From positions 120,018,341-120,082,340 of the forward strand of contig NC_045441.1 in NCBI RefSeq assembly GCF_002776525.5: a DNA stretch of 64,000 bases. Direction: 5' to 3'. Positions 33,795 through 45,514 of the stretch are shown here, piece by piece. Below the pieces are notes generated by a model, which saw only the letters and a list, made by a program, of their open reading frames with translations, made no database searches and was not told the DNA's origin. Positions within the stretch are counted from its first letter, which is position 1, and each line of letters starts with the position of its first letter. The stretch is from Piliocolobus tephrosceles (taxonomy: Eukaryota > Chordata > Mammalia > Primates > Cercopithecidae). The translations under genes were made by a program, and so were the position numbers.

Positions 33795-33912
33795 CAAATG
33801 CAGACTCCAGAACCAGAATGCCAAGCTCTGCCACCAGCTCCTCACACAACCCTGCACAAATCACTTTAACTCTCTGTGCCTCAGTCTCCTCATCTGTAAA
33901 ATGAGGTTAATA
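33795..33912 (+). mobile_element. MIR, left part (split by Alu)
   Basis: 'ctctgtgcctcagtctcctc' and 'atctgtaaaatgaggttaat' are MIR core, stopping at the Alu. Confidence 0.88.
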
Positions 33913-34211
33913 GGCCGGGTGCGGTGGCTCACGCCTGTAATCTCAGCACTTTGGGAGGCTGAAATGGGTGGATCACGAGGTCAAGAGGTTGAGACCATCC
34001 TGGCCAACATGGTGAAATCCCATCTCTATAAAAATACAAAAATCAGCTGGGCATGGTGGCATGTGCCTGTAGTCCCAGCTACTTGGGAGGCTGAGGCAGG
34101 AGAATCGCTTGAACCTGGGAGGCGGAGGTTGCAGCAGTGAGCCTAAATCGCGCCACTGCATGCCTGGTGACAGAGTGAGGCTCCAGCTCAAAAAAAAAAA
34201 AAAAAAAAAAA
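33913..34211 (+). mobile_element. AluS inserted in a MIR
   Basis: A full Alu ('ggccgggtgcggtggctcac') with a 22-base A tail. MIR sequence continues on both sides. Confidence 0.93.
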
Positions 34212-34330
34212 GATGGTAATAACTGGACCTAGCACATAAGGTGGTTGTGAGGATTAAATCAGGTAAATATGATGAAGCCATCTGAACCAATGTTAGCACA
34301 ATGTAAATATTCAGTAAATGTTAGCTATGA
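34212..34330 (+). mobile_element. MIR, right part (split by Alu)
   Basis: 'ggtggttgtgaggattaaat' and 'aatattcagtaaatgttagc' are the MIR 3' half, in the same orientation as 33795-33912. Confidence 0.88.
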
Positions 34331-34699
34331 TAATAAAAGTAACACATTAGTTTTCCATGAGCACATTATAAACAGAGCTGTGGCTAAGAGATCCACCACA
34401 GCTGGTAAATGGAGAGGGTGCAGAGATCCTGCTGTCACATGCTTTGCCATACATGGACACATGCTAGAGTGACTACAAAGCTGAAATGGCATCTCCAACT
34501 GGATTTACTGAAATACATATATTTAATATTTTCAACTGCCTTCTCCTCTTGCCATTCTAAGACCTGAATATGGGATCTGTATCCTTGTTTTTAAGCAGGA
34601 GTTCATGTTATAGACTCTTGCTGACAGTAGAGTTGGGTGGTGGAGAGAAAAAGAGTAGAGATCAAATGGTCAAAATGACCATTTAAAAAAATGTATCAG
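34331..34699. other. Unassigned sequence
   Basis: Nothing recognised. Confidence 0.4.
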
Positions 34700-34998
34700 G
34701 CTTGTCAGGCATGGTGGCTCACACCTGTAATCCCAGCACTTTAAAAGGTTGAGGCAGAGAATCACTTGGTCCAAGTGTTTGGAACCAGGGCAACACAGGG
34801 AGACTCTCTGCCTCTACAAAATAAATTTTAAAAAATTAGCCAGGCCTGGTGGTGCACACCTGTGGTCCCAGCTACTTGGGAGGCTGAGGTGGGAGGATCA
34901 CTTGAGCCTGGGAGGTTGAGGCCGCAGTGAGTTGTGATCATACCACTGTACTCCAGCCTGGGCAACACAGCAAAACCCTACCTCAAAAAAGAAAAAGA
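34700..34998 (+). mobile_element. AluJ
   Basis: A diverged dimeric Alu with J-like right arm 'gggaggatcacttgagcctg' and 'ggaggttgaggccgcagtga'. Confidence 0.9.
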
Positions 34999-36517
34999 AA
35001 GAAATGTACTGAGGAATCATCCAGGTACAAAATAAAACAAAACTCCCTGGAGGTTGACTTACAAGCAGAAGCCTCTACTTACATAGGTGTAAAAGCAATC
35101 TGTTAACAGATATTTTCCAGGCACAGAAATCCTCAGGAGGCATTTGTTCGGAAGACGTGCACCTGGAATTTAAATGACAGTGTGAGCTCCTAGGAAATCT
35201 CCTAGAGTAACAGCAGAAGAGAAAGTCAGTTGTTTTCTCGTAAGCATGTTTCTCCACCAGTGTCACCAACAGAGGCATTTTTAAAAACGAGAAATAGAAA
35301 GCACCTTCTCCTTCCTGCACACAGGTTGGGAAAGTTCCTGTACAGCAAGCAACACATGCCCCCTCATGCTGGTGCTCTCTGTGCGGGAGAAAATGCGAGG
35401 TGTGGCCGTTGCTGGGGAAACCGCTAACATGAGGCAGAGCAGCAAGGTTTGCTCAGCAAGATGTTTTAGGAAATAAAACACAGTCTAAGCCTATAGATCC
35501 AATCACAGAAGAAAGGCAGGCAAGGATCCCGCACAGGAGACGGAAGAAGGCTTCTGTTTTCACAGCTGATTGTGCAGCCTCATGCTGTAGCAGTACAGGC
35601 TGCAGAAGGCCTGCAGAGGGGAGCGCCGGTCTGCACGGACAGTCTGTGACAGCTTCAGAATCAGGTGGAGGGCAACTGAGAAGAACGGAAACTGCCTCAC
35701 ATTCTCTCCTACCTGCTTTAACTTTACAGATGAAATGCATCTTTCAGCTGCATCAGAAGAGAGGAAGCCAGGGTCGTAAGGTCTTCTTCATTTCTGAAAA
35801 CGGATTGTTCAAGTAAATCCTTCGGTCGTCCCCCTGATGCGACCTGCTAGGGAAGCTGGGAGCGCCTTCACAGTAGCTCCAAGGGGGTGTCCTTATAGGG
35901 GATTACGTCTCAAAACACATTTTACCCAGCAAGAAGCTGCATGACTCAGCAGTCTGATGAAGAAAGCTCTGTCAAGTTACCACCAATTGCAATTTCTAAG
36001 TTAATGATTACGGCTCCACCGAGGAACCTGAACACAGCTGAGGCCACAGAGCATTCCCCATGCTTACTGGCCAGTGGGATGATGTGGCCCAGATGTGTGG
36101 GTCAGAGCTGAATGGTCAAGACAATGGTCTGTGATTGGCAGGTGGGCTCTTTAAGCCAGGGGCTACTGAACATGCTTTTCAGTGACTGGGAAGCTCTCAA
36201 GATGATAGCAGAATAGGAACAGAGTATGTTGGGAAGATTCTTGAGAATTGAGATTAAAATCCAAGAGGAGGTTGGCCAGTAAAAGAAATGGTCAGAAAAC
36301 GCCCTTCAATACTGTCCTACAACAGAAAAATATATCTAAAAAACCAGGCTGAGAAGCACAGATGGGAAGGAAGAGGCACTGGGGTAAAACAACAATCAAA
36401 CCAACCTGAAGCTACCGAACACACAGAATTCTGGAGTATTTAAACGCTATCATAATAGCATGTTTCCAAAACTGTCTGATTATAAAAATGAGGATAGAAA
36501 CCAATGTCAGACAAGAG
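34999..36517. other. Unassigned, repeat-poor sequence
   Basis: 1.5 kb without a recognised repeat or gene. Several 60-95-codon ORFs on both strands have no motif. Confidence 0.4.
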
Positions 36518-36525
36518 CTCTTTCA

Positions 36526-36833
36526 TTTTTTTTCTTTTTTTTTTTTTTTGAGATAGAGAGTCCCACTCTGTCACCCAGGCTGGAGTGCAGTGGCATGATC
36601 TCGGCTCATTGTAACTTCCGCCTCCTGGGTTCAAGCGATTCTCGTGCCTCAGCCTCCCAAGTAGCTGGAGTTTTAGGCGTGCACCACTACACCCAGCTAA
36701 TTTTTGTATTTTTAATAGAGATGGGGTTTTGCCATGCTGGCCAGGCCGGTCTTGACCTCCTGACCTCTGGTGATCCACCCACCTCGGCCTCCCAAAGTGC
36801 TGGGATTATAGGTGTGAATCACCGTGCCCGGCC
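36526..36833 (-). mobile_element. AluS, full length, reverse
   Basis: T-rich tail then 'ccaggctggagtgcagtggc', ending 'gtgcccggcc'. Target duplication 'ctctttca' at 36518-36525 and 36834-36841. Confidence 0.95.
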
Positions 36834-36841
36834 CTCTTTCA

Positions 36842-37629
36842 CTTTTCAACAGTAACTGAGGTCTGTGTCAGATTGTGAGGAACCCCGGTCTGCTGCTTTC
36901 TGGAAGCTTTCAGTATTTGAAAAAGCGGCTAGGGAAGCTGCTGGGAAGTCTTTCAGTTAACCTTAAAAAGCGTGTAATAAAGCCTAATTATAGAGCATGC
37001 TTCTTTCATCCTGTCACTCCTCTAGAGAATGTGGGGGCTTTCTAGCCACTGTCCCTGCAACCTCCTAGGATTTAGATGTATAAACATTATTTACAGATGG
37101 GAAAAACAGAGCACTTAAAGTTTTGGCCAAGAAAACTGCGGGTTAGTGATGGGGTTTCTCAGCTGTGAAGACCTGAGCTTGACAAATGCATTTTCAGCTT
37201 CCCAGGATACCCCTGGCTCCCCGGTGAGCACTGGAAGTCTGTCCCTTCTAGAGCAGCCCTTGGCAGTTCCAATCTGGGGGCAGAAGTCAGCCTGCCACTG
37301 CAGAGGAGAGCAGCAAGTTCCAGCCCAGCCAGCGAGCACGCTGCACTAATGGGATTCCCGAGGCTCTGGCAGGAAGTCAAGGGTCAAGTGAGGATTTCTT
37401 AGGTGCTCAACAGTCACACTCTGGGGCCTGAAAGGTCTTAGAAGCTTATCTCTGTCAATCTCTGCTTAGAATCAAATCGATCGATCAATACCTTTTCCTT
37501 CTCTCTGCCTCTCCTCCTGAGCCCCAGCATATTTGAGTGAAGGAACTTATACGTACGTAGCCGTTTAAAAGCCAAGTGCTATCAAGTGAGCTCCCATTTC
37601 AAGGCACGTTTGAACTGGGAATAGAAAGA
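36842..37629. other. Unassigned sequence
   Basis: No gene recognised. Overlapping ORFs at 37115-37380 lie on both strands. Confidence 0.4.
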
Positions 37630-37830
37630 CGGGCAGCAGCTTAAGCTTTGGGATCATACAGACCTGGATTCAGATTTCACTTGTTACACAGCCATGGCAA
37701 GCTATTCAATCCTTTTGGGGCTTTAGTTTTTTTTGTGTGTGTGTGTTTTAATTTATTAAGTAGAAATGATAATGTTAACTCTCAGAGTTGTTGTGAAAAC
37801 ACAGCTAACTCAAATAAAACGCATGATATC
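37630..37830 (+). mobile_element. MIR fragment
   Basis: 'gggatcatacagacctggat', 'caagctattcaatccttt' and 'gttgttgtgaaaacacagct' outline a MIR, broken by a GT-rich run near 37735. Confidence 0.65.
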
Positions 37831-38429
37831 TAGATTTTCAACACGTTAACCCCCACCCCCACCACATTCCCCTGTGAGGGGATGGAACATCTAACATTTT
37901 GGGGTAAAATTTCCAGAAGATCTATACAATTGAATTGTTAAAACTGGTGTGAAAAACTAAAATAAGATTAGGCATCAGTAAATCAGGCTGTGGGTGGGTC
38001 TGGGGACTCCTCTGGAGGGAAAGGCCAGACCAAGGGATGTCCCAACAATAAGTTAGGAGCCTGGGGAAAGACAGATACGATCTGAAACTGGGACCAGGAA
38101 ATTCCATTTCTGCCTACTGATTACTCATCATTGATTCACCGCGTTTACCATTTACCAGGAGGACATGGGAGCAAATTGGAGAGGTGAATCCCACTGAAAT
38201 TTACAACATAAAAATAGACAATGACAGAGGGTGTCAGAGGAAACCACAGGGCACGTCAGGGGCAAATATGGGAGGCGCCGGTCCCCGTGAGCCAGACACA
38301 GCAGGGACATGTCACTTCTTCCATGAGGGACTAACCAGCAGCAATGCTTCAGAGACACAGGTCACTTCTCGACACTCCTGGTCAAGACAGACCTCTTAAA
38401 ATCATGGGTAGATATCCACCAGCTGCCTC
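37831..38429. other. Unassigned sequence
   Basis: Nothing recognised. Confidence 0.4.
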
Positions 38430-39140
38430 CTAGGAGCCTGCACTGTGCCGCACACTGCTGGAGAATACCGAGGAGGGGATGTGAAATGTCTGTCTGTGAC
38501 CCAGGGCCTAACTGTGGAATGGAGTCCAACTCGCAGGGACAGAGAAAGTGCTCCGGTGTGTCCTGCCGGTGGAGAGCGCAGTCGTCACTGGGGACCAGAT
38601 GAGCTGAGGGCAGGCTGATGGATTATTCAGTCAGGAGAGGCTTCATAGGGCCAGGGGCCTGAGCTGGGCTTTCCAGCGGGGGCAGCCTGGGCAGGGGAGA
38701 AAAGGAGAACTCCAGGGAGGGGACAGTGAAACCATGCCAGAGGTGGCAGGGGCGAAGACAGTGGGGGATGGGGCAGAGCCGCGGTAGATGTCCCACCACC
38801 AGGGATCTGAGATGACAGGCCAGCAGGCGTGTGGGGGTGGAGCCCAAATGTAGATCCCTCACCCCCGCACACAGGGTGAAAGTGAGCTGGGATCAGGGAT
38901 GGCAGGGGGTGAGAAGAAACGTGAATTTTATGAAGAGTAGAAGAAACAGATGTTTGTTAAGACCTAACATGTGGAAAGCACTGCTGTGGACAGGAGTGAG
39001 TGAGACCTGGGGCCAGTCTTCATGGAGTTTACAAGCCGGAGGAGGATACAGCCCTGTGGACAGATAACTGTTATTACACGGGCGAAACACTAGCATAGGG
39101 GGAATTCTAGGATATGCAGGGACACACAGGTATGGCACCA
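38430..39140 (+). mobile_element. L2 fragments
   Basis: 'gagcctgcactgtgccgcac' then 'aggagaggcttcataggg-c' then 'gagctgggctttccagc' follow L2 order. A second L2-like piece follows from about 38940 ('gtcttcatggagtttacaag', 'gtggacagataactgttatt'). Confidence 0.6.
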
Positions 39141-40032
39141 GACTTTGGGGTCAGAATAAGGATTCCCCACAGAGGTAGGAGCAAAAAGAAACAGGATATG
39201 GTCTGTTCTTTTCAAGCTTCCCACATGGGCCAGGAGCCCCTTTTGCAGGATGTCTTAATAAATGGGACATAAAGGTACCCATTTGTCTAGACAGCAGTGT
39301 TGGCTGGAGACAGTGAATATATGAAATGATACCATTAAAATGCCCTTTGGCTCAAAATGAGTCCCTTTCCCCGACCCCAACTTCAGGAGTCAAAAGGAAG
39401 AGGATCATGTCATGGGACCCCAAATTATACTCCCACTGCAGGTGAAACACTGGGGTGACTTTCACACGCACAGCTAAGAAGGAAGACAAGTTTCCATATG
39501 ACTGCAAGTGCACAGAAAATCTAGCATGCCCAACAGGAGGAGCAGGGAAGGGAGTGGTTGCTTCGGAGGGACTCAGGAGCATGCAAAGCCTCTGACCTGC
39601 ATCTGCTCCCTCTGTGTGTGGAGGCCATGGGTAAGGTACCCATTCCAAAAACAGCAGCAAGGGGAGGGTTAGGAGACATTCTCATCCACTGTGAATATCA
39701 AAATCTTAAGAAGAAAACAATACCCACTGCTTTCTGTTCCATTGTCCCAGCTTACTGTGTGCTTTTCTGTTAGGAGAACTGTACCCACAGCCTTAATTTG
39801 ATGCATTTGCTGGATTATGATTTTTTAAACAAATAAAACAGGGAAGAGAAAAAATCCAAGGTAGATTTCAGTTAAACTATCACCACAATGATTCTCTGTT
39901 TCACTCCCGTGTAGGAAATGTGCATTTGTTTCTACAGAGCATGTGTAGACAGCCCTAGCTCCTTGGAAGAGAGATCTGAGGGAAGGCCATTATGGATGCA
40001 CGGTGGTCTTAACACAGCGAAACTCCGCTCTT
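39141..40032. other. Unassigned sequence
   Basis: No gene or repeat recognised. Confidence 0.4.
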
Positions 40033-40046
40033 CAGTAGCTTTTTCC

Positions 40047-40338
40047 TTTTTTTTTTTTTTTTTTTTGAGACAGAGTCTTGCTCTGTCACCCAGGCTGGAG
40101 TGCAGTGGCGTGATCTCGGCTCACTGCAAGCTCCACCTCCCAGGTTCAAGTGATTCTCCTGCCTCAGCCTCCTGAGTAGCTGGACTACAGGTATGCGCCA
40201 CCACACCTAGCTAATTTTTAGTAGAGATGGGATTTCACTATGTTGGCCAGGCTGGTCTCAAACTCCTGATCTCAGTTGATCCACTTGCCTGGGCCTCCCA
40301 GAGTGTTAGGATTACAGGTGTGAGCCACTGCACCCAAC
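40047..40338 (-). mobile_element. AluS, full length, reverse
   Basis: Poly-T then the full reverse Alu. Target duplication 'cagtagct' at 40033-40040 and 40339-40346. Confidence 0.94.
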
Positions 40339-40363
40339 CAGTAGCTCTTTTTAAAATAAACTG

Positions 40364-40655
40364 GGCTGGGCATGATGGCTCACACCTGTAATCCCAGCAC
40401 TTTGGGAGGCCAAGGCTGGAGGATCACTTGAGGCCATGAGTTTGACACTAGCCTGGGCAACACAGCAGGACCCTGTGTCTCTACAAAAAATTTAAAAAGT
40501 AGCGGGGCGTGGTGGTGTTTGTAGTCCCAGCTACTTGGGAGGCTGAGGCAGGAGGATCACTTGAGCCCAGGAGGTTGAGGCTGCAGTGAGCCTTGATGGT
40601 GCCACAGCACTCCAGCAACAGAGCGAGACCCTGTCATACACACACACACACACAA
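40364..40655 (+). mobile_element. AluJ with a (CA)n tail
   Basis: A J-type dimeric Alu starting 'ggctgggcatgatggctcac'; the tail has become a short (CA)n run. Confidence 0.92.
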
Positions 40656-40697
40656 AATTAAAATAAAATAAATTGCCTACTTTAAAAATAAAGGTAA

Positions 40698-40909
40698 GGA
40701 GGGGCGCAGTGGCTCATGCCTGTAATCCTAGCACTTTGGGAAGATGAGACAGGTAGATCACTTGAGGTCAGGAGTTCGAGAATAGCCGGGCCAACACGGC
40801 GGAACCCCGTCTCTACTACAAATACAAAAATTAGCTGAGCTGAGAGATCACACCACTGCACTCCAGCCTGGGTGACGGAGGGAGACTCCGTCTCAAAAAA
40901 ATAAAAATA
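40698..40909 (+). mobile_element. AluS with an internal deletion
   Basis: The left arm is complete; the right arm lacks about 90 bases between 'attagctg' and 'agctgagagatcac'. The break falls at a repeated 'agctg', as expected for a microhomology or slippage deletion. Confidence 0.92.
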
Positions 40910-41209
40910 ACAGTAAGGCAATACAGGTGTTCGGGAGGGGGTCTGGGAGGTGGCTGTCATTTACCTCCAAAATCATGCTAGAAGCTAAATATAGAATCAT
41001 TTTTCCTCCACACTGTTTCCATGGGCTTGGAAGAGGAAAAAATGGCACTTAGTGTTACTAGGACCAAAAGACAGCTCCTTCTACTAAAAGATCATCCTGG
41101 AGTTACTTAACTGAATATTGATGACATATTAACGTTCTGTGGGGGGAAACACGTTTTGTAATAATCAATTAAAAAAAAAAAAAACAAAGTGATCAATGAA
41201 GCTATTTAA
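40910..41209. other. Unassigned sequence
   Basis: Nothing recognised; a poly-A run lies near 41171-41184. Confidence 0.4.
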
Positions 41210-41267
41210 ACACCACCTGGAAAAATAGGATTGACTCCACTCCAATACACCACCTGGAAAAATAGGA
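41210..41267. repeat. 37-bp-spaced short tandem duplication
   Basis: A 21-base block starting 'acaccacctggaaaaatagg' occurs at 41210-41230 and again at 41247-41267. Confidence 0.9.
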
Positions 41268-42933
41268 GGGCTCTCTGGGTGCAGACATCTCGGTGCAAAT
41301 CCCATTTCGCTGACTTGCTTTCTCTCCTTAGACAAATGTGTGTGTGGCAGGGCTGAGGACCTGCTCATGTCCTTTTCTGGGGACGCCACACATGGCCGGT
41401 TTCTGGCTCTCAGGGACAGTGGCTCAGGTTCAGAGGACAGCCCTTACTGGCTGTAGTGTGGTGGGCACAGCAGGGGTGGGCCGGTTCACCTCCTGGCTTT
41501 GAAGAAATGGGTTCTCTCCTATGGCATCTGTGATCCCCAAAATCCTCAATCAAGCAGGAAGCGGGTGAGTCGATGGCTCTTCCCAAGGCCTTCTCCTCCC
41601 ATGGACAGCTTCTCTGTCCGAGTTCTCTCGCTGTTTCTCCCCCTTTACTCCATCCCAAGAGGCACTTGTGAGCTTCAAGGGCATCTTCTACATATTACAT
41701 TCACTCAGTGCCCCAAAGAGTACGGCATGTTCTTAGAACACTGCTCCATTCTTTCTCCTGCGGTAAAGATTCAGTTTGTTTTATTAAGAACTAGTGTGGC
41801 ATAAGTTAATTCTCATCCAAAAAAAAAAAAAAAGTGTATCAAGTCTCTTCTTTTGGCGTCTAGTAGATAGAATTGTTATTATTCTTGTTTCTGTCCCAGA
41901 GCTAATACATTCATGACACACTGGCAAAGGATGTTTTGAAAAAGCTGTCTATGGCAAATAACTGATTTGTTTCATTTTGTAAAAACGAATTTCTCCATTC
42001 TGACCCAAGTCATTTTCTAAATGATCTCAAAGGGCAAGCTGCCTCTTCCAGCAGGAGGCCGAGGCCACGCTGGAACCTCCTTCTGAGGTCTGGACAGGAG
42101 CTGTGTGGTGCCGAGGAGGGAGGGCTGGGCCCAGAACCCAGAGGTCTGCCTTGGGCTGGCCTCTCTCTCCAGTCCTGTGACCTCTGGCTGACCAAAGCCT
42201 CCCTGGTTCCGTCCCTTCACGTCTGAAATAAGCAAGCTATATTTAATAGTTTTCCTTTTGCTCTAAAATAAGATGATTCTGAAATATGACATTAAGTGTG
42301 AGGCTGGTTTCTGCTTTGGACCTCACCTAAGGGGTTTTAGTCATAAGCCCATGTGTGGAAACTGGCCCTGCCAAAAAAGAAACATTCTGAATCATTCAAA
42401 ACCATTAAGAATGTTGGCTCTGACTTCAGAAAGGCAGGATAAACAGACCCGTGCCCAGCGGGAACTCACTCACTGGATGTCTGTGTTTTTAACTCATCGG
42501 TGCCTGAGCACTTCCCAGGTTCCTTCTGATGGCTTCAGTGTTTAATGCTGTCACATTTGTACTATTAACTCCACTTCATAAAGGTGGGGGTGGGGATTTA
42601 ATTTAGTGCTAAGTGCTCATTAATCTTTTTAGTGTGGTCACCAGAACTGGCTTTTTTGCAGCCTCTATCCAAAACAGGTTAATTCTCCCGCCTCACACAG
42701 GTTATAAAGTAAAGAATAAAGCTCCCCCGCCCAACTTTTAAAGTCCTTTTCCCCTAAACAATACTCTAAAATCGATGAATCTAGAGATTCTTTGGACTGG
42801 AATGGGTTCCAAATCAATTGACCTCTAAGCTCCAAATGCATTTGGATTCTGCTTCTATTGATCTGAAATAATAAAGGCTACAGGAATTGGGATATGGTTC
42901 TGGTTTCTAGAATTTACCTGAAAAACTAGGATG
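41268..42933. other. Unassigned, repeat-poor sequence
   Basis: 1.7 kb with no recognised repeat or gene. The ORFs (61-101 codons) lack motifs. Confidence 0.4.
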
Positions 42934-43010
42934 CCTTTGATCATCCATATTTCTAGGAAGCCCTCTGACTATCCATATTTCTAGGAAACCCTTTGACCAT
43001 CCATATGTGG
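42934..43010. repeat. 28-bp minisatellite, nearly three units
   Basis: Units start at 42934, 42961 and 42989 and share 'ctttga-catccatatttct'. The last unit is cut short. Confidence 0.88.
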
Positions 43011-43319
43011 TTGCTTTTTTATACATACAGCACTCATGCAAAGTAAATAGAAAAATAAAAGAGTAAATCGCAATTTCCAGGTCACAGTTTACAGTGTAAC
43101 TGGCAACTACGTGGTAGAGTTCAGTGGACCTGTCGGAGTCCGTGTGTATGCCCCAGACACAGGCACACACATACAGAGCTCAGGAAAAGCTGCCCAAGAA
43201 AATGACAGTCTTTTTTTTCTTTTTCTTTTTCTTTTTTTAAGGAAACTTTCATGGATCTAGAACTAACTGGGCACATAATGGGTAAGGTCAAACACTGAAA
43301 CTTTTTTTTTTTTTTTAAC
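43011..43319. other. Unassigned sequence with T-rich tracts
   Basis: It holds a (CTTTTT)n-like tract near 43209-43237 and a poly-T at 43302-43316; nothing else recognised. Confidence 0.5.
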
Positions 43320-43331
43320 TTAAAAATTTCT

Positions 43332-43634
43332 GGCTGGGAATATAGTGGCTCAGGCCTGTAACCCCAGCACTTTCGGAGGCCGAGGTGGGTGGATCACCTG
43401 AGGCCAGGGGTTCAACACCAGCTTGGCCAACATGGCAAAACCCCATCTCTACTAAAAATACAGAAATTAGCCAGGTGTGGTGGTGGGCGCCTGTAATCCC
43501 AGCTACTTGGGAGGCTGAAGCAGGAGAATTGTTTGAACCCAGGAGGTGGAGGCTGCAGTGAGTCAAGATCACGCCACCGTACTCCAGCCTGGGTGACAGA
43601 GCGAGACTCTGTCTCCAGAAAAAAAAAAAAAAAA
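43332..43634 (+). mobile_element. AluSx, full length
   Basis: A complete Alu starting 'ggctgggaatatagtggctc' with a poly-A tail. 'ttaaaaatttc' before and 'ttaaaaattcc' after are the target duplication. Confidence 0.94.
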
Positions 43635-43645
43635 GTTAAAAATTC

Positions 43646-45345
43646 CATATTTCAGAAAGCAAGAGACATGATGCTGTTTTCTCCAATTCTGAAAGCTCCT
43701 AGTGGTCACAGCATCGTTAGCCACGTGTAACATGTGCATCCAGGCAACTGCATGATTAACTGTCACCAGACTTCTCCATGGCCTTACTCGAACTGAGTAA
43801 GCTGGTAGTATTTCCTAAGAGTTGTCACTCAGTTGTGAAAACAGAGAGAGCTTTTTGTTTTTTGGAAAATCCTGATCAGTCGAAATGACCGGGTGGTCAG
43901 CCTTGCCCATCTTGTGGCTACTTAGATAAAGGCTTCTTTTCCCAGGCAAGGAGAGAGATGATGGTTAACTTGCTTTTTAGACTGAAGTCATTGCTATTCA
44001 CTGGTGTAATGAATAAGCTAGACATTTTTTTTTTTTTAAACCTCCTTTCAAAAGCAACACTACATTTTTCTCTTCTCTGGAAATGAACAGAACACGCCAT
44101 AATTTTTTAAACATCCATCAGTGCCCATGAAAAAAATTTTTTAAAAATAATCTGAGCCTCACTTGTTCATTGCCTACAATATCAATCAATGGCTTAGATA
44201 TCTCTCCGTGTTATATTACTTCTCAGCGCTCTTAATTCATCAGGTCAAACAGAATCTTAAAACATCATTTAAAAGCTTCCTTTCCATGTCTCAGGGTATC
44301 TGTAATGGATAATTTTGGTGTGCTGAAATCAAATGACTGACCAAGGCCCATAACTGTGATCACAGGTAAAACGTTTTTCTGCTTTGCCAAAACTCCGAGT
44401 TTCCTTTGCTCTCTGTGTCAAACTGAAAGAGCCCTCCCAGACCCAGGGGCCAGGTGGAGAGGCCAGTCACACCCGCCCGGTACGGGACTGCCTTGTATGG
44501 CCTCACCGAGGCACGGTTCCCAGGGCGGTGACTCAGCTCTGGAGGACCACCTGCTGCGTGGGGGTTGCTGCCTAGCAGGTCATTGCCAGTCACGAGGGCA
44601 GAGAGACCCAAAGGATCAGAGAACAGCTCCGAGCAGGTCAAGGGCAGTGCCAGAAGGAAAGCCTTTGTTTACAGAAGGAAAGATCCTGCACCTTGTGGTG
44701 AGGCATTAAAGAGTAGAGGGGCTTTGCACCTGCATCCTAAGCCTCTTGGTTCACCACCAAGCCTCACAGCCACAGGGAGGAAACCACTGGGAATACCATC
44801 ACAGAAAAGGAAGGTAGGGCCGCAGGGCACCTCCCACTCTCAAAGGGAAAAGACGGCCCTGGATCATCTTTCTAAAACACCACTTTGATGAAGTCGCCAT
44901 GGTTTTCTAAAGTAATAAATGGCAGCCACTACCTACAAGATAACAGAGTGCATTTGAAACCTTTCTACCACCTAAGTCCAACCCACCTTCAGGGCATTCG
45001 CTCTACTTCCTTAGATAAAGCCTCCGCTCAGGCTAAGATGTTCTGTCTCCGCTGCCCCCACTCTGCAGGCTTTCTCCTCCCGCTGGCTGGAGCAGAGAAT
45101 GGGGGAGCCGTTAGGAGCCACAGACACTGAGCTATTCCACATGGAATTCTTTTTATTGTTTGATCTATTTCACATGTACAAAGCTTTGACCTTCCAATTC
45201 TAAGAATTCCTACTTAGAACTGGTAGGTTCTAAGAACCTCCTGGGACCGATTCTGGCACATGTCTCTTCTGAACTCACAGAGCTTGTGCCTTAACAATTT
45301 AGAGTCAACTGACTTTGCTGTCCTTTCTAATGTGTTAAGTTTCAG
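43646..45345. other. Unassigned sequence, GC-rich patch at 44430-44640
   Basis: No repeat recognised. ORFs of 117 codons (+, 44356-44709) and 93 codons (-, 44360-44641) overlap each other in the GC-rich patch, which argues for chance rather than coding. Confidence 0.35.
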
Positions 45346-45514
45346 TCCATGACAAACACTGACAAGATGTGTACCTCATCAGTCACTGTAAAGGGAAAGG
45401 ACATGGCCCCTGCGGCAGAGGTCCAGTCACACAGACGACAGAAACGTGCCCGATGCCTTCCAGTGTATGTCACAAACGCGTATTTGACAAGGGACAGCAG
45501 AGACTCTGCAGGTG
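45346..45514 (+). other. Candidate exon bounded by splice-like sites
   Basis: A 169-base segment follows an acceptor-like 'taatgtgttaagtttcag' (ending 45345) and precedes a donor-like GGTG|gtgagt (intron from 45515). One frame is open throughout, starting SMTNTDKMCTS; it also contains an in-frame ATG at 45349. No domain is recognised. The donor has a weak exon side. Confidence 0.15.

Noticed and set aside
33550..34140. 196-codon plus ORF, the longest in the window
   Set aside because: It crosses MIR and Alu sequence; the C-terminal half is plain Alu translation.
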